Notes: generated by a model from the letters alone, not told the origin. A stretch of 64,000 bases of DNA from Rhipicephalus microplus (GCF_043290135.1 NC_134704.1:26220501-26284500); one strand, 5' to 3'; numbered from the stretch's first letter, positions 11,557 to 30,825 are shown. A program made the numbers and translations.

Positions 11557-12896
11557 CGGTAAGGGCTGAGCGACCTTGTTTCCTGAAGGTCAGCAAAAGT
11601 ACGTCGATTCGGTGACGATGTCTGAGCAGGGGATGGAGAGCGTGACCTGTGGGCGGATCTGGGCTGGCGATTAGGAAGCGACTCGTGATAGGGAGACCAC
11701 GTTGTTGAAGGTCCTCGAAAACCAGGGTCGTCATGGCGAAATATGTAGTCGTCGTTGGCATGGTGACCGTCGTACCCTGGCCGAGACGGGCGAAGCGATG
11801 TGTCGCGGAACCAACAATAGCGAGCTATATGGCCGGCACCACCACAGTTGAAGCAGAGAGGGCGCCGATCGACGGTGCGCCAAGCGTCCGTTCCTCGAAA
11901 TTGTGGGCGTCTTATGTCCTCTCGTGGTGGTGAGTAAGGCTCGGCAAGTGGTGGCTGGTGGCATGGAGACATCGGAGACATGGTCCGACGTCTGAAAGCC
12001 TCCTGCAATGGTTGCGACGACGGTGCGGCTGTGGGTGGCTGGTAGTATGATGTAATAGGCGGTACGGGTGGTGGACGGCGGACAGCGTCGGCGTAACTCA
12101 GTTGACGCAGATCGCGACCGAGATCAGCTGCTGAAAAAGCGTGCCTAAGTTCTTCACGAACGACTGTGGCAACGGCGGTCACTGGTGTATCCACTGGAGG
12201 AGTCCAAAGCTTTTGAATTTCTTCTCGGACAATATCTCTGATCAGGTCACGTAGGGAGCCCTGATTGTCCAGAGTCACTGAAGCGGCGTTGATTGGAGTG
12301 GTAGTGGACGAGTGATCATATTGCCTCGATCTTTGGTGCAGAGCACGCTCAATGGCAGTGGCTTCTCTTATAAAATCGGCCACGGTTGTTGGGGCATTGC
12401 GCACAAGTCCAGCGAATAGTTGTTCTTTCACGCCACGCATAAGGTAGCGCAACTTCTTCTCCTCGGACATGTTGGGATCAGCCCGACGACAGAGGCGCGT
12501 CACGTCTTCAGCAAACATTGCCACAGTTTCGTTAGGTTTTTGAAGCCTTAACTCGAGCAACTGCTGAGCCCGCTCTCGACGGTCGACGCTTGCAAAGGTG
12601 TCATTCAGCTGCTGATGAAACTCATCCCATGTGGATATACGGCCTTCTCAATTCTCGAGCCACGTGTGAGCGCCGTCATCGAGAGTGAAATACGTGCGGG
12701 CGAGCTTCTGTTGAGCATTCCACTGGTTGATGTCGGCAACGCGTTCGTAATGCTCAAGCCAATCTTCAACATCTTCATGTGGGGCACCACTGAAGTGATC
12801 AGGCACAAGCGGCTGATGAAGTGTTACCTGGGCTGGATTGGAAACGGGGCTGCCTTGTATCCCTTGGACCAACTGTGGCTGGCTAGCGGAGGCCAT
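11547..12896 (-). pseudogene. gag: Gag of copy B, one nonsense codon
   Basis: The most plausible start is ATG at 12896-12894 (MASASQPQ). The frame runs to TGA at 12650-12648, after TWLEN, and continues in the same frame to TAA 11549-11547, so a single stop interrupts it. The N-terminal half has a retrotransposon gag region with DVEDWLEHYERVADIN, then an Arg/Pro-rich linker. A CCHC knuckle, CFNCGGAGHIARYC, lies at 11855-11814. An RS/P-rich tail resembles the gag tail of copy A. Gag would form the capsid-like particle and bind element RNA. Confidence 0.9.
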
Positions 12897-13261
12897 TGGT
12901 AGAGGTACGTAATGCCTGGTAGAATGTTCGTCGAAGGAGGTCAGCTGAGGAGATAGGCCTAGCAACCACCGACTGAAGCGGTGCACTGGTGTCGTAACAG
13001 GTGGTTGCGTGTCGGGACTTGATGAACGGCTCCCAAATGGGGTGTTGAGCATCGGCAGGCTTGCAACCCAGCGCCTCCACCAGTGTCGTGGTTCAACGTA
13101 AGCAGTGCACAGGGACGTTGAGTCCGAGAACCGACGGCGTGTGTTTTTATGCAGGAGCCAAGAGCAGGCGAGCAAAACAAAAGCACGTCGTCTTCTTCAG
13201 TCCTTTTTTCACGAGGCTGTTGGCGCGCACATCGTCTTCGTTCTTTGTTTCGGGCGCGGCA
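12897..13261 (-). other. 5' leader and LTR remnant of copy B
   Basis: This lies upstream of gag on the minus strand. TGGTGGAGGCGCTGGG (about 13082-13067) is a candidate primer-binding site, preceded by ACCACGACAC. A TATA-like GCATAAAAAC lies about 13155-13146. The ORFs here are not gag; homology begins at 12896. The segment is cut at 13262 by the TACA array. Confidence 0.5.
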
Positions 13262-13669
13262 ATACATACATACATACATACATACATACATACATACATA
13301 CATACATACATACATACATACATGCGTACATACATACATACATACGTACATACATACATACATTCATACATACATACATAAATACATACATACATACATA
13401 CATACATACATACATACATACATACATACATACATACATACATACATACATACATAAATACATACATACATACATACATACATACATACATACATACATA
13501 CATACATACATACATACATACATACATACATACATACATACATACATACATACGTACGTACATACATACATACGTACGTACGTACGTACATACATACATA
13601 CATACATACATACATACATACATACATACATACATACATACATACATACATACATACATACATACATAC
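13262..13669. repeat. (TACA)n array, 408 bp, with TACG and TAAA variant units
   Basis: A long tetranucleotide array bordering the 5' side of copy B. Variant units (TACG, TAAA) are interspersed, with a TACG cluster at about 13552-13587. Confidence 0.98.
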
Positions 13670-13730
13670 TAAGAGAGAAAGAGGCACGCACACACAATAG
13701 AACATCTTTAAGCACGTCCCGCGTGCTACA

Positions 13731-14998
13731 AATAACTGGGCTGATTCAAAGGACGTGGATTGGGAGGGATCCCTCTGACGGAAAGAGTGATTTTTCGTTC
13801 ACGTTAATTTCTTTCAATTTTTAAGTGAGAATCATTACATTATAGTTGTGAAGTCACAAATAATGCATTCTGTGCTTTCCAATTGGCTCTATGGGCCTGC
13901 TGGTTTCATTACTAGTGCATAAAAGCAACACGAATACTCCAGTCTGAAATTTTTTGCTTGCTGTGCATTGAATTGAATATAAACCGAGGACTATAGCTGT
14001 GATGTGCCATAATATACTGAGAGCAAATAGTTTTAACTTTGGTTACATAGCGCTTGCTGCATATTTCAGAAATGCTGCACGTTTTTATTTTCTAGCCCTT
14101 GTTCAAAATTTAAAAAAAGTAAGATGAAGGAAAAGGGAGCCTTAATGGGGCTTTCGCCAGCAGAATTGATTGTACAGCCGGATGTCATGAATGGAATTGC
14201 TGCTTTTGCAAAGCTATAGTGTTCGAAGCAGTAGCGGCAGAATTGATGACACACCAGTCCAGCTTCTAAGAGAACCACTTCGAACAAACTGCCGCAAAAA
14301 CCAAACGCAACGAAAAGCCAGTTCTTGAACTCGACCATTGGTTGCGCACGCTTATGCTAGTACCGGATAAATTGAATTCTATTTCTTGACTAAGGTCGTT
14401 AAAAGTGCCGTAATTGTGGGCGGAACGGAACTAAACTACTCCACCGCTATGGTGCATTTTCCCAAACATTTTTTTTCCTTCTCGCTATTTTTGTGAGTGG
14501 TGCACATCGAATGAACAGGATCATCGCCTTGGATGTCCTTGAAGTGCCAAGCTTTCTTGTCGGCTATATAACGACCTCTCCACTAGGAGCCCATATGTCG
14601 CAAGTAAAACAAATGACAAATGCGTTAGCATTTGTTTCCTGCCACTTTTTGGCGAGAGAAGCAATTCTAAGAAACACGAAATGAACATTTAATCAAAGTC
14701 TATCCCAAAACAGTGCCGGAATAGTATGCGAGTACGGCAGAGTGCTTTTTTTTTTAGGGCGACATTGCGAACGCGTATTGATTTTTTGTCAGCATCTCAA
14801 AATGGTTTTCACCTCGTAGCCTTGCCCGTATGTGATGGGTACTACTCCCGCTTCTGCTTGATTTTGCATTTGAAATTTTATTCCGCAATAAGAATAACTT
14901 ACGAGAATGGCAAGTAAAAGCTGCAAAACAATTATTATTGTTTTATTTTTGCGCGCAACTGAACAAAAGCCTTATGTTTGTTTCACGTCACACTAGTA
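13731..14998. other. Gene-free stretch
   Basis: No recognisable coding or repeat structure; short ORFs only. Confidence 0.6.
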
Positions 14999-21254
<6,256 letters not shown>

Positions 21255-21922
21255 CGTCGAAATACGATAATCTTGCGTGTGGAGAGAGTGGACAAAACAT
21301 TTATTTAATGTTCTGTGGAAGAAATTGGTAAATGGTATTCTGGAGGCGCTGCGTAGTGCCTCGAGCGTGCAGCGGAGGCGAACGAGCGCATCAAGTCACG
21401 TCACACGCGAGATATAAGCGCCATCTGGCAGTTGTCTTAGAAAACATAGCGCGTGGCTCCGAGACGGATGTGCGCGCTCATCTCAGAGGTGATAAGGTGT
21501 AGAACACAAGACGACGGGTAGGTGCCACCACCGTTTCGTTTTAGCAAAGCGTTGGAAACACTCGCCTTTCCGTGCAAGCATTGCATGATCAGCGCAGCGT
21601 GATAAACGCTATGGTCCATAGATTTTCCTATGTATGCCTTTTCTAGTAAAAGACGCACATACAGAATATATACATGTTGTTATGGTGCCTCAGATATGTG
21701 CCATAATTGCTTTTTAATTGACAATCGCACAAGCATGAACGCTCAACCTTGAGCAACATGGGTGGTCGTTGCAGATGGGGTTGGCCGTTTGGGGTAACGG
21801 TTGGTTTGTTCAAAGTACCCAGTATGGCTATTCCTGGACAAACAGACAAATATACAGACAAACAGACAGACAGACAAACAGACAGACAGACCAAAATTTT
21901 TGCGTTGAAGGTCCTCAGGATT
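21255..21922 (-). repeat. Interspersed repeat family A, copy 1 (reverse orientation)
   Basis: This is the reverse complement of the 32810-33520 segment. Shared blocks in order are GGACCTTCRACG, an ACAG/CTGT tetranucleotide tract, CGGCCAACCCCATC, CAATTAAAAAGCAATTA, CTCGAGGCACT, GCCTCCAGAATACCATT and TTCACTCTCTCC. Here the tetranucleotide tract is short and imperfect (about 21838-21890). No coding capacity is evident, so it is a non-autonomous element of unknown class. Confidence 0.75.
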
Positions 21923-22296
21923 TTTTTTAAAAAACTGACACACCACGGCGTTGTATGTATGCCGCTATGATACCACGCAAACGGTCTGTGTTCGATCCTC
22001 ACTTGGACCCAGAGATCTTTATTTGCATCTTTCTCAATTTTTCGGCCACGGGCAAGATTATTTTTCGCTCTCAACCAGTGACACCAGCGCTGAGGCCAGC
22101 GGCGGAATTTCTGCGTAACAAGCTCTTTGACGGTATCGTGTTAAAACACACACACGCAACCAAGCGTACACAGACACATACAGATTTGTTTTGTGCATTC
22201 GTTGATCGAAAATTGATCGACAGCAAGCACAGGACCGAGTTGACTGGCGGAACATGGGAGAGGCTTTTGTCCTGCTGTGTACGTAGTCAGGCTGAG

Positions 22297-22334
<38 letters not shown>

Positions 22335-22386
22335 TGATGATGATGATGATGGTGGTGGTGATGATGATGATGATGATGATGATGAT
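22297..22386 (+). repeat. (GAC)n/(GAT)n trinucleotide array
   Basis: GAC units switch to GAT units, with a short GGT interruption. The poly-Asp ORF is a by-product. Confidence 0.95.
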
Positions 22387-22433
22387 CGAAAATATCTACG
22401 TTAGATGATGAAATGTTGTTTCAAAAAAAGTAC

Positions 22434-22545
22434 TTAGATTTAAGTCCATGTTAAAGAACCACATGAAATCAAAATTTTCGGATCCCTTCACTACTGCGTC
22501 TCATATAATTATGTCGTGGTTCTGGTACGTTAAACCCCAGATAAT
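22434..22545 (+). mobile_element. 5'-truncated Ruka-like SINE
   Basis: It matches the 3' half of the full copy at 57441: TTAAAGAACC, then CTCATATAATTATG, TGGTTCTGG and ACGTTAAACCCC. The tRNA-like head is missing. Confidence 0.7.
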
Positions 22546-23439
22546 ATTTTAAGTATAAAATAGTAGTCCCCTCTAACCACTATGTCACTCTATGCTATAC
22601 TAAAATTTTATTGCGCCAGCTACTTCAGCTTAAATAATTTCCTGGGAGTTTCTATCAAAAAAAGGTAACAAGTAACGACTCTTTAGCAGAAACATTATTC
22701 TGGAAGCATATAGTCGTAAAACAGGTGAAAAACGGAAAGCTAATATAAGTCTCAGCAGTAAAAACGGAGCAGCCGAGTGAAGCAGTTATCCGGGTCAGTC
22801 TTATATTGGGGTGGACACAACGATGCACTGTTCGTGAAACGAGAGGCTTCGCTTGACCGGCAGGAATACGGAACGCTGGAATACAGAACGCCTTCAGGGG
22901 CTCCGACACGATTAAAATAGCTAGAGCGGCTTGAAAAATAGTGATCAGCACTTCGCCCGAGGTATTTTGAGCATCTTTACCGAGGTAGACTAACGCGTTT
23001 AGAGAGATGCGACTCGTGGTGGGAAAGACCAGACCATGGACTGGTTGGTTTAACATGATGAACGTCTCTTGCATACACCTTACCAAAAAGAAAAGAGGAA
23101 GAAGGACTGAATACAACCACGAAAGATGTGCAAAACACATCGTTGCTGTCTTCAGATCATTCTTTATAAAGATTGCTCAAGGAAAGTTGATCGTAGCGGA
23201 AAGCTCGTATGCCTGGAGGCAGCCATGTAATTTTGCAGAAAACGTAACGCTAAATTTGAAAAAAAAAACAGGAACAAAACAACAGGTCGCTGTTGGCAGG
23301 AAAACAGAGGCACAGAAACAGTTTAATCACCGAGGTCACGGATGCCTGACAGAAAATATAGTTATAAATAAATAAGAAAGATCCAATGCACACTCTCGGA
23401 ATATACAACTGACTAAGCTCCTTCGTATCTTCATTTGTC

Positions 23440-23491
23440 ACCCAGCATTCACTGGTTTTACCCAGCATTCACTGTCACCCAGCATTAACTG
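23440..23491 (+). repeat. Three near-identical ACCCAGCATTCACTG units
   Basis: Units start at 23440, 23460 and 23477; the third reads ACCCAGCATTAACTG. It is a short local tandem. Confidence 0.8.
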
Positions 23492-24377
23492 GGTTTGTAG
23501 AATAATCTATGATTGTTACTTTTGCGCCTGTGTCTCATCGTTGGACCGTGTTGTATTCGTTGAAGTAGCACCAGTGGCACACGCCATCGTAAACAACTAG
23601 AGAACGACTCGCCCACAAGTGTGCAAGTTTGCCTGGAAGTAAACAACGCGACCGACGTGTAGCCATTGCGCAGCATGTGCTGCCGCATTCCCCTAGCGAA
23701 CGTGGCCGCAAACTGGCCGAAGTTGAGAGCTGCAAAGATTTTTTTTTTATTTATGACTTCTTTTAATACATATCTGATTCCGTATAACGAAAACAATAGT
23801 TTAAAGCGAGTATGAGCGCCGCTTTAGGCAAAAGCTTATTCTGTGCAAGCCACTGGTACTGAAGCCACACAATTCGTCGCAGCGAATTGTGGGAACGCAC
23901 TTGCCGGCAAGTGTACTTTGCTGCGAGTCACACTAAACTTTCTCATTTGACGGCGTGCAAATGACTCTCGCGTTTAAGTGTACTCCCTCAAAGTGCTTTT
24001 AAGTTGCATAATTGAAGCCAGGTTTTGTATAACGTTTCTCCTTTCCATATTTTAAAAGAGCGCAGCAGCGGAACCTTCTACTGCCGTCACATGTCACAAA
24101 TCCGCTTAGCCTTAGCGTAAACGTCGCGTGTGACGTCACCGCTCTAGCAGCATTTCACCGTCGCTTCTGGTTTCAGCAGCAGTGATGCTGGCAAATACAC
24201 GAGAAAACGCGAAATGGCAAAGCGTAAGCTACTGCCTTCCCACCCCCACCTCCAGGGGCACGGGCCAACCACCCACACTGGCAATCAGGCAGTACTTTGT
24301 AATTGCATTCAAATTACGGGGCTTAACAGCATCAAATATTATCACGGTAAAAAAAAAACGACCAAGCGCCGCTGTCG

Positions 24378-24492
24378 ACCCGATAAAATTGCTATCGGCG
24401 CGATAGAAATAGCTATCGGTTTGCCAATAAAAGTCTTCTCCCCGAAAAAGGCGCTGTTGGTGCGACTGTGAGTACGGCTATCGGAACGATAA
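24378..24492. promoter_or_regulatory. Cluster of six CGATA/TATCG motifs with overlapping palindromes
   Basis: Six CGATA or TATCG pentamers fall within about 115 bp. CTATCGGCGCGATAG (24392-24406) and CGATAG...CTATCG (24401-24418) are overlapping inverted repeats. Its function is unknown. CGATA clusters mark insulator or promoter elements in flies, and applying that here is speculative. Confidence 0.3.
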
Positions 24493-24621
24493 AGGTATAT
24501 TTGTCGAACTGAACATAGAAGTTCCTGACGCTTCTGCTCACGCCACGTGACTTCCACATCTGACGATGACTGGAAGTTCCGCTTTTGCGCTTTTTGCATG
24601 TAAGCAGGCGATAGAGTTAGG

Positions 24622-24852
24622 TTTACGGGGTGTTCTGCATCCCAAAACCACGATATCACTTTGAGATACACTCTTTTGGGAGACTCCGGTAATCTTGACT
24701 ATCTGGTGCTCTTCAACGTGAGCCTAAGCCATAACTGTGCGGACTTCCAGCCATTTTCCTCTATCAGAATGCGTCTGCCATGACCGGGATACAATCTCGT
24801 GACCTTCGGATCACCAATGGAGTACCATAACCAATAAACCACTTTGTGGGTT
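24622..24852 (-). mobile_element. Degenerate full-length Ruka-like SINE, reverse orientation
   Basis: Reading the minus strand gives a decayed tRNA-like head (around 24825-24850), the middle block near CAGATAGTCAAGATTACCGG, and the TTTTGGGATGCAG tail. It is clearly older than the copies at 56.5 and 57.4 kb. Confidence 0.65.
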
Positions 24853-27800
24853 AGTGTTAGGCTTACGGGCACCTTTCTTTTGATATTATTATTATGTTTT
24901 TAGTCTGGCCTATCTGGTTAGACAGAAATACGAGCAACCAACGTAAAAGAAACCAGATGTGGCTCCATTGTTTCGAAGAGAGCAGAGTTTCGCAAAAGGC
25001 TTCGGGGCTAACTCTTGCTCTTTTCCCCCTATTTTGCGAGCGTGTTTCTTTCACAGGTACACACACAAAGAAATATAAACGGATTTCTCTTCTGGGTACT
25101 TTCCCGCCACCTCCTGTCTCGCTCGCCCAATCGTCTTCTCGATCGGCAGTATTGCTTTTACTCTCCTCACTCGGCGGCTGCGACGAAATCGATCTGGAGA
25201 AAGTTTACGGCCGCCATTTCGGCGTGTCATTTTTCGCGTGTACGCACCACCGTTACGGCGTGCGTTCGTTTTCGATTACGAAAAGCCCGATCTGCAGATA
25301 AATTCGTTCTGGCTTTGAAGTTGAGTCGAGCGTGGTCTCGAAACGAAAGTCGAAGGGTGAATGAAAAGAAAAAAATTCACTTTCGGAGTTCTCGCCTAAC
25401 TTTCTCGCGTTCGTAAATTTTAATTCGGCAGAACGCATCAAACATAATGGTGACTTTTGCGTCTCTGCGTTTGTTGCGTGAAGTTCGGTGAAAAATTGTA
25501 TCATGGCAACTGCATCGTCTGGGAGTTTGGTTGGAAAGACGCAGTCGATCGAGATATTCTATCTACTCACGAGTCGAAAAGTTAAAGCGCAGGGTGACTA
25601 ACCGGGTTTTTTTTTTACTATGTTTTGAGTGTTGTCTTCTGGAATTTCATTGCTTTTAGCAGAAATTATAAGTTATCTATTGATCAAGTGATGATATGTT
25701 TGAGGCGATATCAATGCTGTTGTCGGTAACAGATGTTTTCTTTTTCGTTAGAAAAAGAAGAATATATAGGAAAGTAAAGGCAAGGAGGTTAGCCAGTTCA
25801 TAATAGCCGGTTTGCTGCCCTGCATGTGGGAAAGGTATAGGGGAGATAGCAACAGAGCTATATGTGTTCCTAATAAAATATATAGCATGGGCTTACGAGT
25901 TAGAACAGGAGCCCCAGGATGTCATCACATAGCAATGTTTAGCAACTGTTCGAACTTCTTAAGGAAGATTTAGTGCCGCCAGTTTGCGATAAACAAACGG
26001 AGTTCTGTACTTGTTGTAAACTTTGGTACTCCATCTACAGTGTTAGAGCGGTGCACACAAACGATGTAGAAATGTTCGAAGCAAACGGTGTGACTGGTCC
26101 CTTAATAATATAATGTGCAATTATACGCAGATAGTCTGCGTTTCAGCAAGAAGAGTTCCGGACGTGTCGCAGAGTTGCCAGTAACACTTATAATAAGCGT
26201 ATTTGGTCTTCTTCGCTCATCGCGTTTTGGGGGGCTTAGTTGAATTCTTCCAGCAAATACCATTATTTCATTCATCATCACGTTCATCAACTGCGCGTTT
26301 GAGAATGTATTTGAGCAGTCGTGCGTTGAAATCAACCATACGTTCGCGAAATCAGCAAGTAACAATCATCATGCTGTGGCAAGCGTGCGTTCAACCGAAT
26401 GGGAACACCTTGGAGACAATGTTAATATAAGTCAAAATGTGTTTTCGTTTGTAGTTGCGCATATTTTCACTGTACGAAATGATTAAAGTGATCTCGTAAA
26501 CTCTTATTCGTACTCGGGCGACACCGTTTATTATAACTACACATAAAATCATTCCGTCTTTGCTTCTTTTGAGCTTCTTCGTAAATATTGCACCACTTCT
26601 TTGAGCATCTTTTGTGAGGATTATTCCCTTGTTAGCTCTTGGGCATCTGCAAACTGTGACGTATTGGTGGCACGCATTTCGTATCGAACCGATGCATAAA
26701 AGTCCAGGCGCACAGAAGCACCACTTTGAAAAATTATTCGTTCGAAGTGGGACCACGGCTTTGTGTACTAATTCTGCCCCCCACGTCTCTCGGGAAAACA
26801 ATAAACAAATTATTGCAGAAAGCGGAATACTCATCATATTCAAGTATTGGTCAGGATACCAGCGGGATTTTATAAATCTGATTTATTGTTACGGAGTGTG
26901 CGTTTTAAAGCAATGATCCACTTCGAAAGTTTGTTTATGTGTGGACTTTTAACATTTTACATGTTGAAGCACAGTTTCCAATATACTGCGCGTGCTTTTA
27001 TATATTACTCTTCATGTCGCTCACCAAGACCTGACACATCGAATATGAATTGCTTGTGTTGCATACTACTTGGTAATTACTCTTTATTCTTCCTTTCTGC
27101 ATTCCTACAAAGGGAGGAAGATACGATGCAACTTTCTTTCGGGGAAACTTCCTTCTTCCCAATTATGTATTTTTGTACCTTTTTGCCTCTGTTGCATGCG
27201 CTCTTCGCTGCGAGCGTTGGTACGATGGACTAGAAAGTGTAACACCACTGAGGCATTTCATCATGGCAGTGTCGCTCCCCTGCAAACCTTCCTGCGCCAA
27301 GAGGCAATGAAGTTGGTTCCAGCAAGAAGTTCTGTAGCATCAGCGCTGTGCCCAGCATAGACTACTCTTCTCCGTATTTAATGGCACCGCCCTACGTGTG
27401 ATAGTGCGTTACTGACCCACAAAGCCCGACTTCATTTCGTGTGCTCGCTCTGCTAGCAGGGCAACTTCGCGCTCCTGGTAGCCGCAACCACGCAATCCGG
27501 GTGCCAGAAAACTTGGCTCAAGCCTCGCGTAGTGGAGGCTCTGCAAAGCTACTGCTACTGGCGCTGAACGCAAAGGGAAGCGAGTGAGGGAGCTGGGCGA
27601 GATCCAGGCGAGGCTTATATCGTGGAGGCGGTGGCGTTTCATTAGAAGGGGCTTAATTGGCGAGCGCCTATATTGGTCCTCCTCGGGACAGTGTATCTGA
27701 TGCCACCATGTGAGTTAGGTTGCTTCGATGTAAGGAGCCGTTATCCGATGCATTGGCCGTCAATTTACAGGGACTCCGTAGTCGTGCGTCTGCACTGTCG

Positions 27801-28156
27801 ATACAATTTCGTCGTCCTTTCCGTAGCCGGAACTGCTGCGGTCAGTTGACACAGCGTTGAGTGACACCTCATATATCGGAAGAGACACACTATAGCGAGA
27901 CGTGATTACGTGTGATTCTCAACATCCTGTTGCAAGGAAGAAATGTAGGGACGTGCACGATGCTGAGCAGAAAGGCCTGAATAAATTGTTGTGTTCCTGT
28001 GTAAAGAAAACGAAAAAAGCTCACTAGCTATGCACTCCTTTGGTCGACTTATGGTTGGATTCTTTCTGTTTATTTATGTTCTTGGTAGTACTCTTTAGTA
28101 TTGATCTATTACAGAACTGTACTGTCAGACAGCATGCGTCGACAATTTAGTAAGCC
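24853..28156. other. Gene-free stretch
   Basis: No recognisable gene. It contains one member of repeat family C (25745-25860). The ORFs of 130-150 codons here show no domain and overlap on both strands. Confidence 0.55.
25745..25860 (+). repeat. Interspersed repeat family C, copy 1
   Basis: Contains GGCAAGGAGGTTAGCCAG, GCCGGTTTGCTGCCCTGCAT and GGTATAGGGGAGAT. The same order occurs at 62233-62345. Confidence 0.75.
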
Positions 28157-28287
28157 GGTCGGTCGGTCGGTCGATCGGTCGGTTGGTCGGTCGGTCGGTC
28201 GGTCGGTCGGTCGGTCGGTCGGTCGGTCGGTCGGTCGGTCGGTCGGTCGGTCGGTCGGTCGGTCGGTCGGTCGGTCGGTCGGTCGGT
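28157..28287 (+). repeat. (GGTC)n array
   Basis: About 131 bp of GGTC units with two single-base variants near the 5' end. It is a direct short-period array without spacers, so it is not a CRISPR. Confidence 0.97.
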
Positions 28288-30825
28288 TAGTTATGCATAG
28301 TGTGAATACCATCTGAAATAGTTTACATGGGTCAGCATAAGCGGTCTTCTTATGCGAATATATAACTGTTTCTTTTTATTCCTATAACAAATGGGTCGCG
28401 AAAGTTCTCACTCGATGTGCTTATCTGAATAAGGACTGGACCTGAATAAGGACATTTCCATGAGAAAAAGGGTTAGGTGTGCAGAAATTCTCTCTATTTT
28501 TGCAGAACTCGAGTGGAGAATTTCTCGCTCATTTTTGGAAAACAGACTCGCATGTCAAAACATTGGCTTCATCCACACCCTTTGTTATATAATTTTTCAT
28601 AGTTGTGAAAATGTAACAACAAATTTTATGGGACTGACTCAAGTCACTTGACGTTGTAGCCAGTAGCAACCGCAGTGTGCTTGGGGAAGCTTTCTTCTAG
28701 CAGTGCTCTTGAAAGAGGCCCCCAACGATAACAGTTCTGTCAATTACATCACTGACAAAAGATGAATATATTTGCTACCAGGCCCCATTCGAACTCATTG
28801 CGCTTACGCTGCATATCATTGCCTCATTTTCCTATAGAGTCTAAAAAACATTGCCCTACTGATGCAACTTCTCTGACGAAACTTCGTCGACGCGCCCTTA
28901 TTCTAACGAAAGCCGGCGAGTCTCATTAGCCGATCTTGCGGCGAATCGGGGCTATCTGGGCTGGCTGAGGTGAAAGGTCGGCGTCTGCAGTTCCCCGCTT
29001 CGCCAATGGTCTTGCTTAATTCTATACGACTTTCGTAACACATCGCTCGCGAGATTTCGCAACTACGTTCCTCAACTGGAAGGGAAAGCCGTCACCCTAT
29101 TCATTCAGTGCGCTAAAGATTGCAGCGATAGTCAAAGAACGAAGCTGTCTATACGACATAAATTCCGGAATTTTACCGCGTATGTGGACGTGGTGAAAAG
29201 CCATTTCACTAATTTTAGCCGAACGTGGCTACCTCCATTTAAATGCCACGCAAAACCCTTAACGGTATTGCACAGTTCCTTTAAACCCGTCGCTAATTGC
29301 AAAAAAAAAAAACACACACACACTGCAGTGCCACTCAGTGGGAAATCTGCAAGTGCATCTCTGCAAGCAGAGGTGTGCTTCTCCTGTGTTTTCGTGGGAT
29401 AGTTTTTTTCTTTTTGATTTCTGTGGCGTGTCGGTGTCTGTGATTTCGTCATTTGTAAACCACAGATGAACGGCAATAGTCGTGTACCAGCTGCGGCCGC
29501 GCCGGCCCCTTTTACAGTCCCTTTACGCTCTATGATTCCTCTGATGAAACACACATACGATAAAACAGCACTGTTTCAGTGGAAAAAAAACTGTGAGCAC
29601 AGTAGAAAGGGCGCGCTGGATGTTTTGCTTCATTGGGAAAGCCGAAATCGGCTCAAACATGCCAGTAGATTCTTAAAATCCTGTGTTTTGACCCGGTGAG
29701 TCTCCAATGATAAAAATAATAAGGCAGAGATAAGGTTTAGATTATTCGAAACCCATCAATAAACACCTAATTTTGTGCGTGTGCAGCGCTCGTCGAGATA
29801 ATAGCCATGCCGACATGATGGTAGAACTTCATGATGACACAAGTGCAACTAGAACGATGACTAAATATATAACACCATCTCCTGCTGAACAGAATTCTGT
29901 GTAGATGCGAAGCAGTAGGCGCTAAACTCCTAAACTCCTGCTTACATTGGCGGGGGCGTTGATGCTGCAGCGCTAGTTGAGGCATTCCGCAGGACAGAAA
30001 CCTGGGGAGGCGCAAAGCACTCAGTGATGGACTACTGTTTTCTACAGGACCGTGCCAATCGTTGCTAATGGGCAATGAGACACAGAAGACTCCGATTGGA
30101 CACAAAGACCCGCAGTCCGCTTTTCGTTAACACACACGCCACGAATTTTCATTGTTCAACAACGCACAGGAGAAAGCTTCCACCGGCACTAAATTAGAGT
30201 TCAAGATCCAGTGCCTATATACGAACGAAGTGACCATTGAACGGTTGTGCAGTGCGAGTGGTAATTTTTTTTTTCAATCCAGAAACTCGCTAGCAGACGC
30301 TGCTTGAGTCGGCGTTTTGAAGCGAGAGAGAGGGTGTGTAGGAGGAGAGAGGGCAAGGGACGCACATGAGCAGTAAAGTTGGTCACGCCACACACTGGAT
30401 TTAGCTCAACCATAACAAGCTTCGCGTCTAATGGCACAAACCTGTGTTCGTAGTCCTCGTTTTATAAGAGATAGCTTAGCTTTGTGTCAAGTATTCATTT
30501 TAAAGAGACAGGCCGTGCAAAGATAGGCAAAAATAAAATAAAGTTAGGACACGACAAACGCCATCACGAACCAAAAACGCGGCAGAGGCCATTACGCCTC
30601 CCCAACCAGCAATTGTGGTGTCGTGACGTTTTCTGTTGTCCGCGCTTGCAGGCACAGTTTTTTTTAGAATGAATTGTTACCAAAAAGCTCGGCTCTCTGT
30701 ATTCTATAGAACAGGGACTACGAACACACGTCTGCGTTATTTCTTAGTCTCCGTTCAAGTTAAACTATTGTTATCATGCACACATTGATGAATGGTTCTC
30801 CTCTACAACTTTGAGCCTCTTTTTT
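28288..30825. other. Gene-free stretch
   Basis: No gene or clear repeat recognised; the ORFs are short and lack features. Confidence 0.55.

Larger units (their letters stand above)
7948..13730 (-). mobile_element. Ty3/gypsy LTR retrotransposon, copy B, degenerate
   Basis: Read on the minus strand the order is leader, gag, protease, RT, RNase H, integrase. Gag has one nonsense codon. Pol has nonsense codons at 11506-11508 and 11003-11005 and a frameshift near 11240, and the integrase catalytic Glu is changed. It differs from copy A in sequence throughout, so it is a separate subfamily. Complete LTRs cannot be defined because both ends run into (TACA)n arrays; a possible LTR start (TGTAGCACG, minus strand) lies at 13730, outside the right array. 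Confidence 0.93.
22546..24621. other. Gene-free stretch
   Basis: No gene recognised. It holds a 15-bp triplicated motif (23440-23491) and a cluster of CGATA motifs, listed separately. Confidence 0.55.

Noticed and set aside
12959..13363. Alternative upstream gag start in the 13175 or 13363 ORFs
   Set aside because: Gag homology begins near 12896; upstream sequence contains the candidate primer-binding site and LTR remnant.
13105..13824. 239-codon ORF across the second TACA array
   Set aside because: Mostly tetranucleotide repeat, with flanks belonging to the gypsy leader on the other strand.
22655..23140. 161-codon minus-strand ORF
   Set aside because: No motif and no splice or repeat support; length is within chance for this much DNA.
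28109..28316. Arg/Ser/Val/Gly or Pro/Thr/Asp repeat ORFs, and a CRISPR-like look
   Set aside because: A pure (GGTC)n array without spacers; eukaryotic context.
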